64,000 nucleotides of DNA from Flaccisagitta enflata (Eukaryota > Chaetognatha > Sagittoidea > Aphragmophora), in the NCBI GenBank assembly GCA_965153355.1, contig OZ231126.1, positions 17,980,001 to 18,044,000 on the forward strand, read 5' to 3'. Position numbers and translations under genes: made by a program. This document shows positions 12,866 through 26,741 of this stretch, one piece after another (the stretch's first letter is position 1; each line of letters begins with the position of its first letter). The notes below the pieces were generated by a model that saw only the letters and a program-made list of their open reading frames with translations, had not been told where the DNA came from and made no database searches.

Positions 12866-13085
12866 TGTGGTAATGGAAGCAGAAACGGAAGCGGAAGCGG
12901 AAGAAAAAATTGAAATGGAAGTGGAAGCGGAAGCGGAAGCTTTGAAAATTTTTAAAATGGAAGCGGAAGCGGAAGCGGAAGCAAAATTTCAGATGGAAGC
13001 GGAAGCGGAAGCGGAAGCGAAAAAAATTTTGAAAATGGAAGCGGAAGCGGAAGCGGTCTAAAAATTTGGCGCTTCCACATCACTA
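12866..13085. repeat. GGAAGC hexamer VNTR, copy 2
   Basis: Same organisation as at 10548: GGAAGC blocks with AAAATTT spacers. The left edge is GATGTGG and the right edge GCGCTTCCACATCACTAG, so the intact element probably has inverted GTGATGTGGAAGCG ends. Confidence 0.8.
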
Positions 13086-13124
13086 GTTCCACTTGTCATA
13101 CTACTCAGTACCTTGGATTAGAAT

Positions 13125-14941
<1,817 letters not shown>

Positions 14942-15012
14942 ATTAGAATGTCCGGCGGTTGCATTAAGCTTGACCTCAATTCTATCTTTTGGGGTATGGT
15001 TGCTTAACAATA

Positions 15013-15922
15013 CAGTCGAGCTTCACTAGAGCGCACCCGCAAATAAGGCATCCCTCGCTAGATGGCATGATTTGGAAAGTCCCAACTTTTTTGCCTTTGT
15101 TTTGTTGTTGAGGAAACCCGTCTATAGCGCACCCGCCTACAAGGCAAATTTCACTAGAAGGCATGGAATACGTGGGAGATAAGGTTTTTTGTGCTCGCTT
15201 AGAAGGCATGAAGAAGAAGAAGAAGAAGAAGAAGAAGAAGAAGAAGAAGAAGAAGAAGAAGAAGAAGAAGGAGAAAAGAAGAAGAAAAAGAAGAAGAAAA
15301 AGAGGAAGAAAAAAAGATGGAGGAGGAGGAGATGAAGAAAGGTCGCAATTATCAAGATGATTTTGATGAGGATATCGATGATCTCCAAGATTCGACGATG
15401 ATCCCGATCCCAATTCCGATGCATCGCAATGACGATGATGATGATGATGATGATCTGAAATCATCAACCGCAAATGACGATGATGACGAAATTAAATTGA
15501 GAGAAAGAATGCCGCCTTCAACTTCCAGTTATTATTCACTATCTAAACTCGATTTTGTATAAGAGGTTAGAACGAGATGTTGACGCTATAAATTTGGTAA
15601 AACCCTTGTTCTTGATTTCAAACAAAAAACTTGACTGCATTTCTCATGTGCTGCATCTATCTACCCTCAGTTGTCCGTCATTTGGCATCTATTTAAGCTG
15701 CAGTGTCCTCTATATGTTAGTCAGTCTGTGTGTCTCCTCCATCTCTTTGTTTCTAAGTTGTTTCCTACCATGTGGCATGGCTAAATCAAGCTGATATGTT
15801 CTAGCAAAGAAACAATTATCAATGTAAACTATAAAGATAGTCATGCTCGGCAATAAGGCATCCCGCCTTGAAGGCATAAAATGAGTCAGTCCCTTCAAAT
15901 GCCTTCTAGTGAAGCTTAACTG
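15013..15922. mobile_element. TA-flanked CAGT element, long copy (pogo/Tigger-like ends)
   Basis: Ends are TA-CAGTCGAGCTTCACTAGAG and the reverse complement CTTCTAGTGAAGCTTAACTG-TA. TA duplication with CAGT tips fits the Tc1/mariner-pogo group. Inside, the motif AAGGCAT or AATAAGGCAT recurs, and there is a (GAA)n tract (15209-15310) followed by a GAT-rich stretch. The Lys- and Asp-rich open frames this creates are not convincing genes. Confidence 0.75.
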
Positions 15923-16426
15923 TATTTCCCTTGGGGGATTTGTCGAATTTAGGTTAATTAAGTAGCAACCATTTGCCATATTCTATATAAGGTATGTAAG
16001 CATAAGTGTTTGGGTTAGACTTAAAACAGATGTTTGCTAAGTTAGTACGGATGTTTGCTAAGTTAGTTCGAGTTTTACTGAATGGAGAACAAGGAGTGAT
16101 GCGCGTATAAACTAGTCGGTGAGGTCTCACAAGGCCCTCTTCCATATTTTTCAGTTTGGATAAAGTGATGGATATTGTCAGTTGTCATACCAACTGCGTT
16201 TTTTTTTCTCAACGTGTCTGTTTGCGAGTTCATTTTATCTAACATCCTGTTTTGACGGAATGTGAACGTTTTCAATCAATGCCCCCTACATTCGCCCCAG
16301 CTTTACCCGTGTCCCTGGCCTATGCCCCCTATAATCGTCCCTGCTTTACCCATGGCCCTGCCCTATGCCCATATCCGCCTGGACGCGGTGAAGCATATTA
16401 TTCAAGAATGTTTATTTTTCACGCAG

Positions 16427-16505
16427 AAATAGATGCCAATCGGAAGCCGGATGAAATCATCGAGGATCGCAGTCCGAGATCTTCCTTAGCTCAAAATCTT
16501 AGCAG
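16427..16505 (+). CDS. Unidentified four-exon gene, exon 3
   Basis: The exon follows TTTTTCACGCAG and ends before GTTTTT. It starts in phase 1 and ends in phase 2, as needed by its neighbours. It encodes E-IDANRKPDEIIEDRS then PRSSLAQNLS: charged, no membrane segment, probably disordered. The upstream piece 16260-16426 is also GC-rich (CCC-rich, ATGCCC repeats) but I see no consistent splice site for it. The donor is weak, so the boundary is uncertain. Function unknown. Confidence 0.4.
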
Positions 16506-17518
16506 GTTTTTAATATTGTCATTTATTCCGTGACGTGAATTTCCTTGATTTGTTCATAAAGATTTTCATGAAGGTGATTATTCCATAATCATCTCATTAG
16601 CTTAACTACACCGCTTTTAGATTGGACTGTCGCCGAAAGAACCTATATTACTCCAAAACTGTTCATAGTAGTTAGTTTTTTTTTCCTGATAGATAATTTG
16701 ATTAAGTTTTGCTACAAGCACAGAATGTCCCACTCATTTAAACATTTGAGCCTCCTACTTAAATTAAATGAATGTTGCATGTTTCACATTAAAAGATTTT
16801 TCTAAAAAAACTTTGGTCACGTTAGGGATTTCAATCCGTGTCTTTTGTTTTAAAGTGTTTTTACGCGGGTAGTGTTTTAGGGTTAGGGGTAGGGTTAGGG
16901 TTAGGGATGGGCTGGGTTTGAGGGTTAGGGATAGGGTTGGGTTATAGATACATTTAGGGCAAGGTGTGGACTTGGTTTTGTATGTTTTAACTCGAGTGAA
17001 GATTTGCCCTTGCGGGAAAAAACAAGTGCACCGGATTGAATTCCCTAAGATTAACAAAACTTTTTACTTACCTTATTTCATAAAGTTTTCATTTCTTAAT
17101 GAATTGAACTAAAATGCTGAGATTGATTTTGAATTTGAGAGAATTTAAAGTACTTCATGATCTAAGCTAAGAATGGTCTCCCTTATTTCATTTTTGAGCG
17201 ATTTTTAGACAATTTTTTAAAGATTTTTCAAATTATAAGGTTTTTGCAGTGTTTTGGGTTAAAAATCAGTCATTTATGCTTAAAACAATTCATATCTCTT
17301 TGCGTTTCCATCAAAATTAAAACAATTCCTCTTAACCAACACTGCAGGACCAATGTGTTGAAATGGAAGAGTACCTTAGCTATACTAATCTCATTTTCCT
17401 TGTGAAATGAGATAATTTCTGGCTGAAATCAACAAATTTTTTGTCATGAAATTAAAGTTAATCTATCAACACTGATACTTTTTTTCTTTTTTTGTAACAA
17501 AACTTAATCAAATCAGCT
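16506..17518. other. Intron or intergenic, with degenerate telomere-like tract
   Basis: AT-rich. Contains about 65 bp of degenerate TTAGGG/TAGGG units at 16868-16935. Nothing else recognised. Confidence 0.5.
16868..16935 (+). repeat. Interstitial telomere-like repeat (TTAGGG), tract 1
   Basis: Several GGGTTAGGG units mixed with variants such as GGGATGGG. TTAGGG is the usual animal telomere repeat; the decay suggests an old internal tract. Confidence 0.7.
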
Positions 17519-17525
17519 ATCTCAG

Positions 17526-18237
17526 AAACAAGGCCGGATACACGGCCATCAGTTGCGGACGGGTGGGCTGGGGCAGAAATGCGCGTTTACCACTTTTCGA
17601 CTTGATCATTACGGACGGATAAACGGACCGACAGACGGACGGACCAATGGATGGACAGACCGATGGACAAAGCCTCTTATTTGGAAAAAAGTCGAAGAGA
17701 CAAAGTCCCTTCGGTCTTTTTGAGTCCTGCAGAGAAAAACGGATTTCCCTTTGTTTTATGAAGCGCTTGAGAAAGTTGGTGCATTTTGGGGGCAGAACGA
17801 GACTACGCATGAAATTTATAGCTAAGAAAGAGCTAATTCTCCTCTTTCAGATGACGCCAAGCAGAATTCTGTGCGATCAATAGTTTTGGAGCTATAATTT
17901 TTTAAATCTTTTTTCATTTTTCCGCATTTTTCGCGGTTTCCCAAAAACCAAGGATTCGAGTCTATTTGAACTTTGAAATGTCCCCGGTGATAATTGTGCA
18001 TCCTGGCAGCACAGTCTCTCTCTCATTTCAATTCCAGACTCTATGAGAGGCTTTGTCTGTCAGTCCATCCATTAGTCTGTTGGTTCGTCTGTCCATCCAA
18101 GTGGGAAAAAAATGGTCTAGATGCTTGTGTGTGAGGGTTGGGGTGTGGATGGGGATTGGATGCCCTTGTCCACCTGTCCCCAATGATAACCCCGTGTTAC
18201 ATGTTTTTCTCTGTTTCTCTCTCTGTCTCTTTCTTCT

Positions 18238-18326
<89 letters not shown>

Positions 18327-18385
18327 CAGCATTTACGACTTTTTTCCTACGGCGATTAGCCGCCTTTATTGGTAGAGTTGCGTCT
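17526..18385. repeat. Composite of both fold-back families
   Basis: Starts AACAAGGCCGGATACACGG, then TCCG-type tetramers to 17670, the inverted body with CCAAGCAGAATTCTG near 17860, more tetramers near 18050, a (CT)n tract at 18249-18324, and the end motif CCTACGGCGATTAGCCGCC at 18348-18366. It looks like one fold-back nested in another. Confidence 0.6.
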
Positions 18386-18504
18386 CCGCAACTAAAAAGA
18401 ATCAGGTGGTTGTCTTAAGTATCCTATTACTATTAGCAACAAAGGTTCTTTTCGCGACAGTCCGATCTAAAAGCGGCCAACCAGGGAAGTAGGGGAGTTA
18501 GATT

Positions 18505-18668
18505 TTTAGTTGCGGACACGCAACTCTATAAGAGGCTTTGTCCGTCGGTCTGTCCGTCCGTCGGTCCGTCCATCGGTCCGTAATGATCGAGTCGAAAAGT
18601 GGGAAAACGCGCATTTCCGCCCCTGCCCACCCGTCCTCAACTGGTGGCCGTGTATCCGGCCTTGTTTA
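18505..18668. mobile_element. TCCG-rich fold-back element
   Basis: Starts TTTTTAGTTGCGGACACGCA (hairpin GTTGCGGACACGCAAC) and ends GCCGTGTATCCGGCCTTGTT. Confidence 0.75.
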
Positions 18669-18889
18669 GTACTGCCATCCCAAATTGGTGTCCTGAGATG
18701 TTCAGCATCACTAAAACTGAAAATTCCTCAATGCTATGTTTATGGTGATAAACTACTTTTGTTTGTAATAGAAAATAATTTGGTTTTGATCAATCAACAT
18801 TTCACGATAGTTTCTATTTTGTTGTTAAGTGTTAAATTATGACATAGAAGATTCATTCCTGCATCATTTTATCTTGCAAAATCATCAAT

Positions 18890-19129
18890 TACGGTATCCA
18901 TTTTATCCTGTGTTTTTTTTTTATCTTCTTTTTTTCATCATTTTTCTTTTTCTTTTTTTTTTTCTCTTTTTTTTTCTTTTTTCTTCTGCTTCCCTTTATC
19001 TCTTCCTTCTTCTTTCAACTTCTTCACTTTGTCTTCTTGCCTCTCTCTCTGTCTGTTTATTTGTCTGTGTGTCTGTCTGTCTGTCTATCTCTCTTTGTCT
19101 GTCTGTCTATCTCTCTCTCTCTCTTTTTC

Positions 19130-19208
<79 letters not shown>

Positions 19209-19215
19209 CTTTGGA
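18890..19215. repeat. Pyrimidine tract with (CT)n and CTGT repeats
   Basis: T/C-only sequence from about 18905, passing through CTGTCTGT blocks into (CT)n at about 19135-19203. Confidence 0.9.
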
Positions 19216-19525
19216 AAAATATTGATGTCCCGACAGAAGGTATAGGTACTGACATGGCAGTAGTGGCAGTAGCTACTCCTACGTCCAACAAAATCTGTAT
19301 GCCAACATACAGTTCATCCTCTGCTTTATTCATATCCTCATCAGTTCATTCTTACATTCTTGCATTCATCCATCTATTCATTCATTCATTCAGTCATTCA
19401 CTTAAGAGTTAAGAATGCAGTTACTCATTAATTCTTTCATGAGTTCATTGATTCAGAAAGTCCCAGTCACATCTGTCGGCTCTGCCAGTGTAGATTCTCT
19501 TGCTGACATTTATTTGCTCTTACAG

Positions 19526-19700
19526 ATATCATCCTTTCTCATTAAGCAGCACTAATGATAAAAAAATAAGAAGAAGCAAAAGCAAATCTAGAGGAGGATT
19601 CTCTACTTTTAGAACGACGACAGTCACTGATGACGTCAATCGTCTTTATACTACAGCGAGACCTCCGCATAAAGGTTTCGATGGGACTGGATATTTTTGA
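19526..19700 (+). CDS. Unidentified four-exon gene, terminal exon
   Basis: The exon follows GCTCTTACAG, enters in phase 2 (its first base completes an AGA codon with the AG left by the exon ending at 16505) and runs 57 codons to TGA at 19698-19700. The product is basic and serine/threonine-rich (KKIRRSKSKSRGG, then FRTTTVTDDVNRLY, then PPHKGFDGTGYF). With the other three exons the predicted protein is about 123 residues. Alternatively the exon stops at AAAG before GTTTCG (near 19675) in phase 1 and the gene goes on; I found no clear exon to receive it. No family recognised. Confidence 0.4.
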
Positions 19701-20191
19701 CTACAATTTCTTTTTAAGAGACATGAGCCTGATACTCGCCAAAATTTTAAGAACAAAATAAGAGAATGCTAGGCTGAGATTCAGTCTTTGCCATTTTTAT
19801 AAAAAAATTGTTTTAGTTCCTCATAAAAAGAATAAAAAATCTTTCAGAAATATAGGTGGTTTATCTGTAGGAATAACTTCTTTTTTTAGTTTGCCTATGA
19901 AATATGGCACTACATTCTAAAAGCCATGATAATGATCAAGTTTAAGATACAATTGTTCTAAACAAGGTATTTACTTACGATTTTTATATTTATAAACATT
20001 AAAGAAATTAAGAACACGTTAAGAGAATTTCAGGCTCAAAACGGCCGAAAATTTAAGAACACCCAGGCTGAGTTAAAAAAAGTTGTCTCTTACATAAAAA
20101 AGTGTATTAAAGAGGGGCATGGTTATCATAAAGCTTAATCTCTGTTTTATCATCATGATACGAAAAGAATATTTCATATGTTATATTATTA

Positions 20192-21536
20192 CAGGGAGTG
20201 TCATGCCAAATTAGATATAAGAAAACGATAGCATTCTGCTTCCAAAAAATAGTTCTGAAAAAAGATTCAAAGAGCACATGAGCTCAGGTTTTTTTAGTAA
20301 AAATTTCATGGGTCTGGGTCAAATATTCTAGCCACAACATCAATTTGAAGCGAACTAAGCATTTAGAGGAGAAACTTTTTGCACATGATTTTGATTTTTG
20401 AAAGTTTTTTTTTCAATTGCTCTTAACAGTGGCCAAAATAAAAACCGGACGCTCAGTTTTTCATGATTGACTGAATACTGCACATACTTTTTACTTAAAA
20501 TCCATGAGCATTTTAAAGAGCTTCAAAAACTCTACAAATCTAGACCAAGCAGAAACTTCTAGCTTAAGTCGTTTTGAAATGACATAAGATTGAAATTCAA
20601 CACCCATTTTCTTGGAAGCAAATTACTGTGCCTGACAATAAGACACTTTTTGTTTCACATATTGTGTACAATAAAGAAATCAAATAAATGGAATGAAATT
20701 CAAGGTAAAATTGAAGTATTTTTAATTCTCTACAAGATGGAATCAAGCAGAAATCATGATTCTTCTTCGTTTACAAGCTACAGTGGAGCTTCACTAGAGC
20801 GCACCCGCTAATAAGGCATGCCCGCCTATAAGGCATTAAAATTGCAGTTTCATGAGAAATTTTATAGTTATTTTTATATTGGTAATAAGGCAGCTTCACT
20901 ATAAGGCATAATTTAGCCCAGTCCCCTGAAATGCGCTCTAGTGAAGCCTAACTGTATATTAATTCAAAGTTGGTTACTTTAAAAAGATTGATTCCAGATT
21001 CGAGATTTCTGAGTGGTTATCTTTAAAGCATCATAACTTCTAAAGTTTTGAAGCTACAATGTTCTGTGAGAGCTCAAATGAAAGATATTTCGAAGCTCTT
21101 TGAAACCATCATGGATTTTAAGGGTTTATCTTTCTTAGTTACTGAGCAATCCTTGATGAAAAAACAGGGTCCCGTTTTTTTTTTTTGCCATCGTTATTTC
21201 TAAACAGCTTGAGCCACATATGCCAGATTGGTCTCAAATAAAAGAAAATTTGGTAAGCTTTAATATGGGACCAATCTGGCATCTGTAACTTAAAAATAAG
21301 AGCAATTAAAAAAAACTTTCAGAATCAAAATCATGTCCAAAGTGGTTCTCTTCTAAATGCTCAATTTACTTCAAATTTATGTTGTGGCTAAAATATTTGA
21401 CCCAGACTCATGAAATTTTTACATAAAATATCGGAGCTCATGTGCTCTTTGAATCTTTTTTCAAAACTATTTTTGCACTTTTACTAGCAGAATGCCATTG
21501 TTTTCTTATATCTAATTTGGCATGATACACCCTGTA
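20192..21536. mobile_element. Fold-back element with CAGGGWGT ends
   Basis: Starts TA-CAGGGAGTGTCATGCC and ends GGCATGATACACCCTG-TA. The two halves are inverted copies (for example GAGCACATGAGCTC at 20270 and its mirror near 21435). The left half carries the 174-bp element at 20781-20954, which therefore inserted after the fold-back formed. No coding region. Confidence 0.75.
20781..20954. mobile_element. TA-flanked CAGT element, short copy
   Basis: Ends TA-CAGTGGAGCTTCACTAGAG and CTCTAGTGAAGCCTAACTG-TA match the 910-bp element at 15013. The interior keeps the AATAAGGCA motif. A deletion derivative of the longer element, or both derive from a common parent. Confidence 0.85.
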
Positions 21537-22830
21537 TTAGTGGGGGGACTACAGAGCTTCATAGGGGCAAATAAGAGAGATACACCACCCATACGGCGAC
21601 CAATGTCTGGTGGAACATCTCTCTCAACAATCTGAAACGTCTGATGGACCTAAAAATGTTGAAAAAATCGCCCACATCCAGCATCTTTATCATCTATGTG
21701 AACGATCAAAATTCCCTTTGAAATCGCTGCAATTTTACCTCTTTTCACTGCAAATTGTAAAATGTTTTCTTTGCTATTCCTTGACAAATTGGTAAAAATC
21801 CTTGGGGCTGGTCTTGTTTGAAAGATATTAAGTAGTAGAACATAAAATAAGGAGAAGTAGCTGATAGGGGTCCCTGTGGGGCCCTCCGGGGGTCCTCAAA
21901 GGGCCCCCCAAATGACCAAAATAGCTGAAAATGGCTAAAAAATGAGGGGTTTTGGAGTTGTTTCTACTCAAATGTTATTGGGGAGGACAATTCTATGTTA
22001 AGATGCTGTCACCTGGTTTGGAGCAACAAAAGAAAAGGTCAGGGGCCCCTCAGGGACCCATTCAGGGGGCCCCTAGATGCTCCAAAAGGCTTAAAATGGG
22101 TAATAATGGCCAAAATTTAAGCAGTTTTGACGATGAAGGACCTAGTAATCTGTTTAGCTTCCCTCATCAAAGCGGCAGAACTAGATGAGATTAAAAGCTG
22201 AAGACCCCTGTTGAACCCATACAAACGCCTTGTGGGAACCGTGATAGCCAAAAGTGACCAAATCTTTACATTTTTTAATGTAATTCATCTTTCAAAAAGT
22301 TTTAATTTCTGATCAATTTCCACAATATAAAGGGTTTTTCATGTGATTTTGAATACGGTATGTAATAGGTGATTGATAAAAAAATAAAACTAAAAATTGC
22401 TGCAAGTTGCTGCATGTTGCTGCATGTTGCTGTCGGTATGTTGGTAATTTGGGCCAAAAATGCTGCCATTGAGTCTTTTAGTTTTAAATATGCAACTCTG
22501 TCAGAAGCTTTATCCATCTGTCTGTCGGTTCATTCATCATTGACTGTCTATCCATCCATCAGCGTATCTGTCCATCTGTCCCTCCATCCCTACAATCATG
22601 ACAGATTTGATCATTGGAACGTAATGTTAAAGTTTTAAATCTCAATTCTGCCCCTGCCAGTATTTTTGTAACATGTTTAAATAGCAAATGTCAGTTGTTA
22701 AATAGTAAACTTGCTAATAGCCTTTGGCAATTGTCTGTTTGTCTTTCTTTCTGTCCATCTATCTGTTCATCCATCTGTCCATCCAATCCTATGTCCATTC
22801 ATCCATCCACCCATAACATCCATTAGCATG
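21537..22830. other. Stretch without recognised feature
   Basis: AT-rich with short GGGCCCC patches near 21880 and 22050, three TTGCTGCATG copies near 22398-22432 and CCATC-rich pieces near 22500-22810 that resemble decayed tetramer tracts. No gene supported. Confidence 0.4.
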
Positions 22831-22839
22831 TTACAAAAA

Positions 22840-23212
22840 CAAGGCCGGATACACGGCAGTCCAGTCGCGGACGGTTGGGCAGGAGCAGTAATGCAAAAAC
22901 TGCTTGGAATTCAAAAATGTGACCGACCAACCGACCGACTGACCAACCAACAGACCGACCGACATGGCAAGGTGTGGAGTTGCGTGTCCGCGACTAACAA
23001 GTAAGACCAGATCCACGGCTACTCCAGTTGTGTACGGGTGGGCAGGGCCCGTAATTGAGGTCACCAGATCATTTGGGCAGGAGCAGAGAGACCAAAAACC
23101 ACAAAAAAAAAACAAAAAAGTTAAGTGTGACCAACGGACAGACCAATGGACCGGCGGACCGACCCACACACAAACAGACTGATAACGCGGGTTGTAGAGT
23201 AAAATTGCGTAG
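22840..23212. mobile_element. Two adjacent TCCG-rich fold-back elements
   Basis: The first runs AACAAGGCCGGATACACGGC to GAGTTGCGTGTCCGCGACTAA (22840-22998). The second starts at about 23000 with a degraded ACCAGATCCACGGCTAC and ends GCGGGTTGTAGAG near 23202. Confidence 0.7.
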
Positions 23213-23589
23213 GTTCAAAAAGATACATCTTTAGATCAACATCATCGTTTTCTATTATGTTCATTTGCACCCAATGCCTAACTATGCATGATTATGATAA
23301 TGAGTGTGAGGAGGCAGAGCAGCAACCCTGAGGGCCCTGAACTACCCTGAGTGACCACCGTGAATGGACAAAGTGGGGTAAAGAGTTACGTGGCACGCAA
23401 CTGTCAAGTGACTTAAACAGTTGGCAACTGTTTAGCATGCATCTAAAAATTGCACTAACTTAAATTTCTAGGTTGAGTGTTCCTACTCAAGAACAAGCCC
23501 AATCAGGCAATGATGCATCCAGACTGTGTCTCTGCGAGTATTGAATTAGGCGCTAAACAAGTGAAATATATGGTGAGACCGATCAACAA

Positions 23590-24425
23590 ACAGACACGGC
23601 GTCCAGGAACAAACCATAGGTCGAAAAAAATGGTCAAGACTCCTGACTTGAGAAAAAGTCTTTTTTGATGCATTAGCTATCAATTTATAGCAAAAATAAA
23701 AAAATTGGCTTGGAAATATAGAATTCAAAGCTTAAAGATAGCAAAAATGAAGTATTTTTATATATTTTTTATGTCAGAAATTAGGTTGGTAGCTTCAAGC
23801 TGTTTGAAAAATATCTGAAAAGTGTGGCAATAGTTGCTGTAATAATGCTTTTACCTATTTGGTTAGTTTAGAAGGTTATTTTATAGATAAAAACTAAAAA
23901 ACTATTTCAAACTATCAAATTGATTTTTTTTCAGCCTATTTTTATAATTACTTCTTTAAAATTCATGAAGACTATGAAATGTGTTTAAATATTATTGAAA
24001 TACACATGCTGGAATATAATCCAGCTAGTTTTAACAAATATTTGATAGATTAGAGTTATGAAATAGCAAAAAATAACAAAAAATATTCATTTTACAACAG
24101 TTTTTGGCATTTTTTTGTTTTGATTATTGGAAAAATCAGTCTAAACAAACTGAAGTAAGTAAAAGCATTAGTGCAACCACTGCAGCCAAACTTTTCATAT
24201 ATTTCTACATACTTTTACAAGCTATGAATATAATTTTTAATCTAAAACATGCTTAAAAATGCCTTTTTTGGCTATCATTTGACCATCAATTCTATATTTC
24301 TAAGCAGATTTTTTTATTTTTACCATTAATTTGTAGCTAATGCATCAAAAAAGACATTTCCCCAGGTCAGGAGTCTTGACCATTTTTTTAGACCTAGAGT
24401 TTGTTCTTGGACGCCGTGGCAGACA
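23590..24425. repeat. Long fold-back, about 840 bp
   Basis: The piece GGCGTCCAGGAACAAAC-CATAGGTC at 23598 returns inverted near 24395-24420 (GACCTAGAG-TTTGTTCTTGGACGCC), and the sequences in between are inverted copies around a centre near 24010. The ends lie in short tetramer remnants (CCGATCAACAAACAGAC). Confidence 0.75.
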
Positions 24426-24429
24426 GAGT

Positions 24430-25080
24430 AAAGAAGGAGGCTCTCAAAACACCTTTGTTGATCCTTTTACTTAGTGTAGGATCTCACTGTGGCAAAAAAT
24501 AGCCAAGAAATAGTTTTTACTCAGGTGAAACGGACTAACAGAAGGAACTGATGGATGGACGGACCTCTTGTAGAGACATGTTCCTTATTTGATTTTTGAA
24601 TCCCTTCTTTATCTAATTCAACAAGGGGTTACAGAATCATTGCCGGGGGGGGGGGGATTGGAACTTACTCTCTCAAACTGGAGGGTTACATAAATGGAAA
24701 AACGGACACAGGTAAGTGTTGTAGTGGGGAAGATTGGGTGGCCGGACAAACTTAAGTACCAAGAAACACTTTACTTTTCCACAGCACAAGCTATGTCAAT
24801 ATATATTAATACAGGGTTACAGTAGCGAGATTAAAATATAAGTATGCGCAGTAAATCGGGCATAACAACAATCAAAGGAGATCAAGCCAGCACAGACCAC
24901 TAAATCCCACCCTGATGAGAAATAAGCCCCTAACGTTACTTTATCCCACAAGTCACTTATAGACAGCAAACAAAATATTCTTTTCATACTTTTTTTATAG
25001 AGTCGCGAGACTGAAAATGAAATCACTCAGTAAATCATATCCTCAATCTTGCTTTTCAGTAGCATTATATTTGTTATATT
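24430..25080. other. Stretch without recognised feature
   Basis: AT-rich, with an 11-base G run near 24644 and no supported gene or repeat end. Confidence 0.35.
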
Positions 25081-25082
25081 TT

Positions 25083-25440
25083 AAGTTGCGGAAACGCAAC
25101 ACTTTGATAGGCATTTTCCATCTGTTTGTCTGGCCGTCATTTGGCTGTCCATGATACTCACCTAGGACTGTTTGTGTGTGTGTCATCTGTAAAAGGAAAT
25201 ATAATCCTAGCTTGAATGTTCAAGATAAATGTAAGGCTGCTGTGCAGGTAAAATATCCCAGACCGCTTGCCTTATGCTTCCCTGCGTCACCCTGTAGCAA
25301 GGGAACAAGGCTGGATACACGGCCGATAAGTAGTTGCTTGTGAGTGGGCAGGGGCAGTAATGCAGGTGGGCAGGGGAAGTATGAGAGTGTGTGGGAGCTA
25401 TTTTGTGGCAGGGCAGGCGCAGTAATGCTCAGAAATTGCA
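25083..25440. repeat. TCCG-family remnants
   Basis: GTTGCGGAAACGCAAC hairpin at about 25085, and AACAAGGCTGGATACACGGCC at about 25308 followed by GTGGGCAGGGGCAGTAATGC. The second part matches 29585-29725 as a subfamily. Confidence 0.55.
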
Positions 25441-25557
25441 AGTCTGTTCAATTTTCTGTCATCCTAATTTTCACATTCCAGAAACACAGACCAACCTTCC
25501 AAGGGACACACCCTCCTCTTTAGTCGCTTAGCAAGCTACTAAAAGTATCCCAAGCAG

Positions 25558-26160
25558 CGTTCTTGCTGCAGCTTGCTGCAGCTTGCTGCATAGGATAATA
25601 TCTCAAAAAGACAATCAACAAGTTAAAACTGGCTTTAATCAGAAGATCATATTGTCCAAATTGTGTTTTCAAAAATATTTTTAACCAAATTTTCAAAAGC
25701 GATAAAAGCTAGTTGGAATGGTAAAATATATCAAGGAGCTTGCTTACTGGTTGCAACTTGCTGCAGCTTTCTGCACCCTTACTGCAGCTTGCTGCAGATT
25801 GCTGCAAAGGTGAAATATACCAGATGCAGCAGACAAATATTTACAAAGTTCATACTGAGATCATTCAGGAAATCTCATCCACCAAATTGTGGTGTCAATC
25901 GCCTTTTTGATCAAATTTTCAAAGTCTGTAGGACATTGCTGCAAATGTAAGGAAGCCGTAGAAGCTTATTTTCATGCTGCAGATTGCTGAACAAAAATTC
26001 TCTAAGCAAGTGTCGATCTACAAAATGAAAGCTGCAATCACTCAAGAAATCATTACCTTCAAAATATCTTTTCCATTGTTATTCTGTAATCTCGAATATT
26101 AGGAACTTGCCACAATTAGTCCCCCAAAGTGCAGCAACTTGCAGCAACCACTGTTTTCTT
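25558..26160. repeat. Cluster of dispersed TTGCTGCA motifs
   Basis: GCTTGCTGCA occurs three times in tandem at 25570-25600 and again singly or doubled near 25755, 25790, 25935, 25978 and, inverted (TGCAGCAA), near 26135. The spacing is irregular. Confidence 0.5.
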
Positions 26161-26741
26161 TTTTGTTTCACTCTCTTTTGCACTGTTTTTTGCACACATC
26201 TATATCAATCAGCATTACCAACCATCTTATATTGTTGTGACCAAGCATTTATCATGTTAGATGACATTCAAAGGATCAAAAAAAGATGATAAACCCGAGT
26301 TTTGGCCAGAAATTCTTAGGTCTTATATAGACGACATACATAGTGGATGTGGGCGATTTTTTCAGCAACTTGGGGCACAGGAAATGATGCAGATCGTTCA
26401 AGATGTTACTACTACAGACTTTAGTCGCCGTATGGGAAAAAAATTGGTTCTCTCCTCTCCCTACCTGTATAAGATAAATGCTGACAAGAATATAAAATCA
26501 ATTTACGATATTAATTTTTAATAATTTTGTTAGCAAAAAATTCATGAAAATATTTTTATTATTCAATATCTTGCCATTTTTTTCCAATATCAAACAAAAT
26601 AAGTTATCCTTATTAAAGGGGAGGTTACCTAAATTAGAGGGCTTAAACGATTTGACCTTAGAAGGCGGGTCATTGTTGGGTACAATTGTACGATCATCTG
26701 TGATCTTTTGTTTTTAAGACTTTTTAAGCGGTTTTTTAAAT

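Noticed and set aside
15163-15562. Lys-rich and Asp-rich nuclear protein
   Set aside because: The frames come from GAA and GAT repeat tracts inside a TA-flanked mobile element, and no splice-bounded structure fits.
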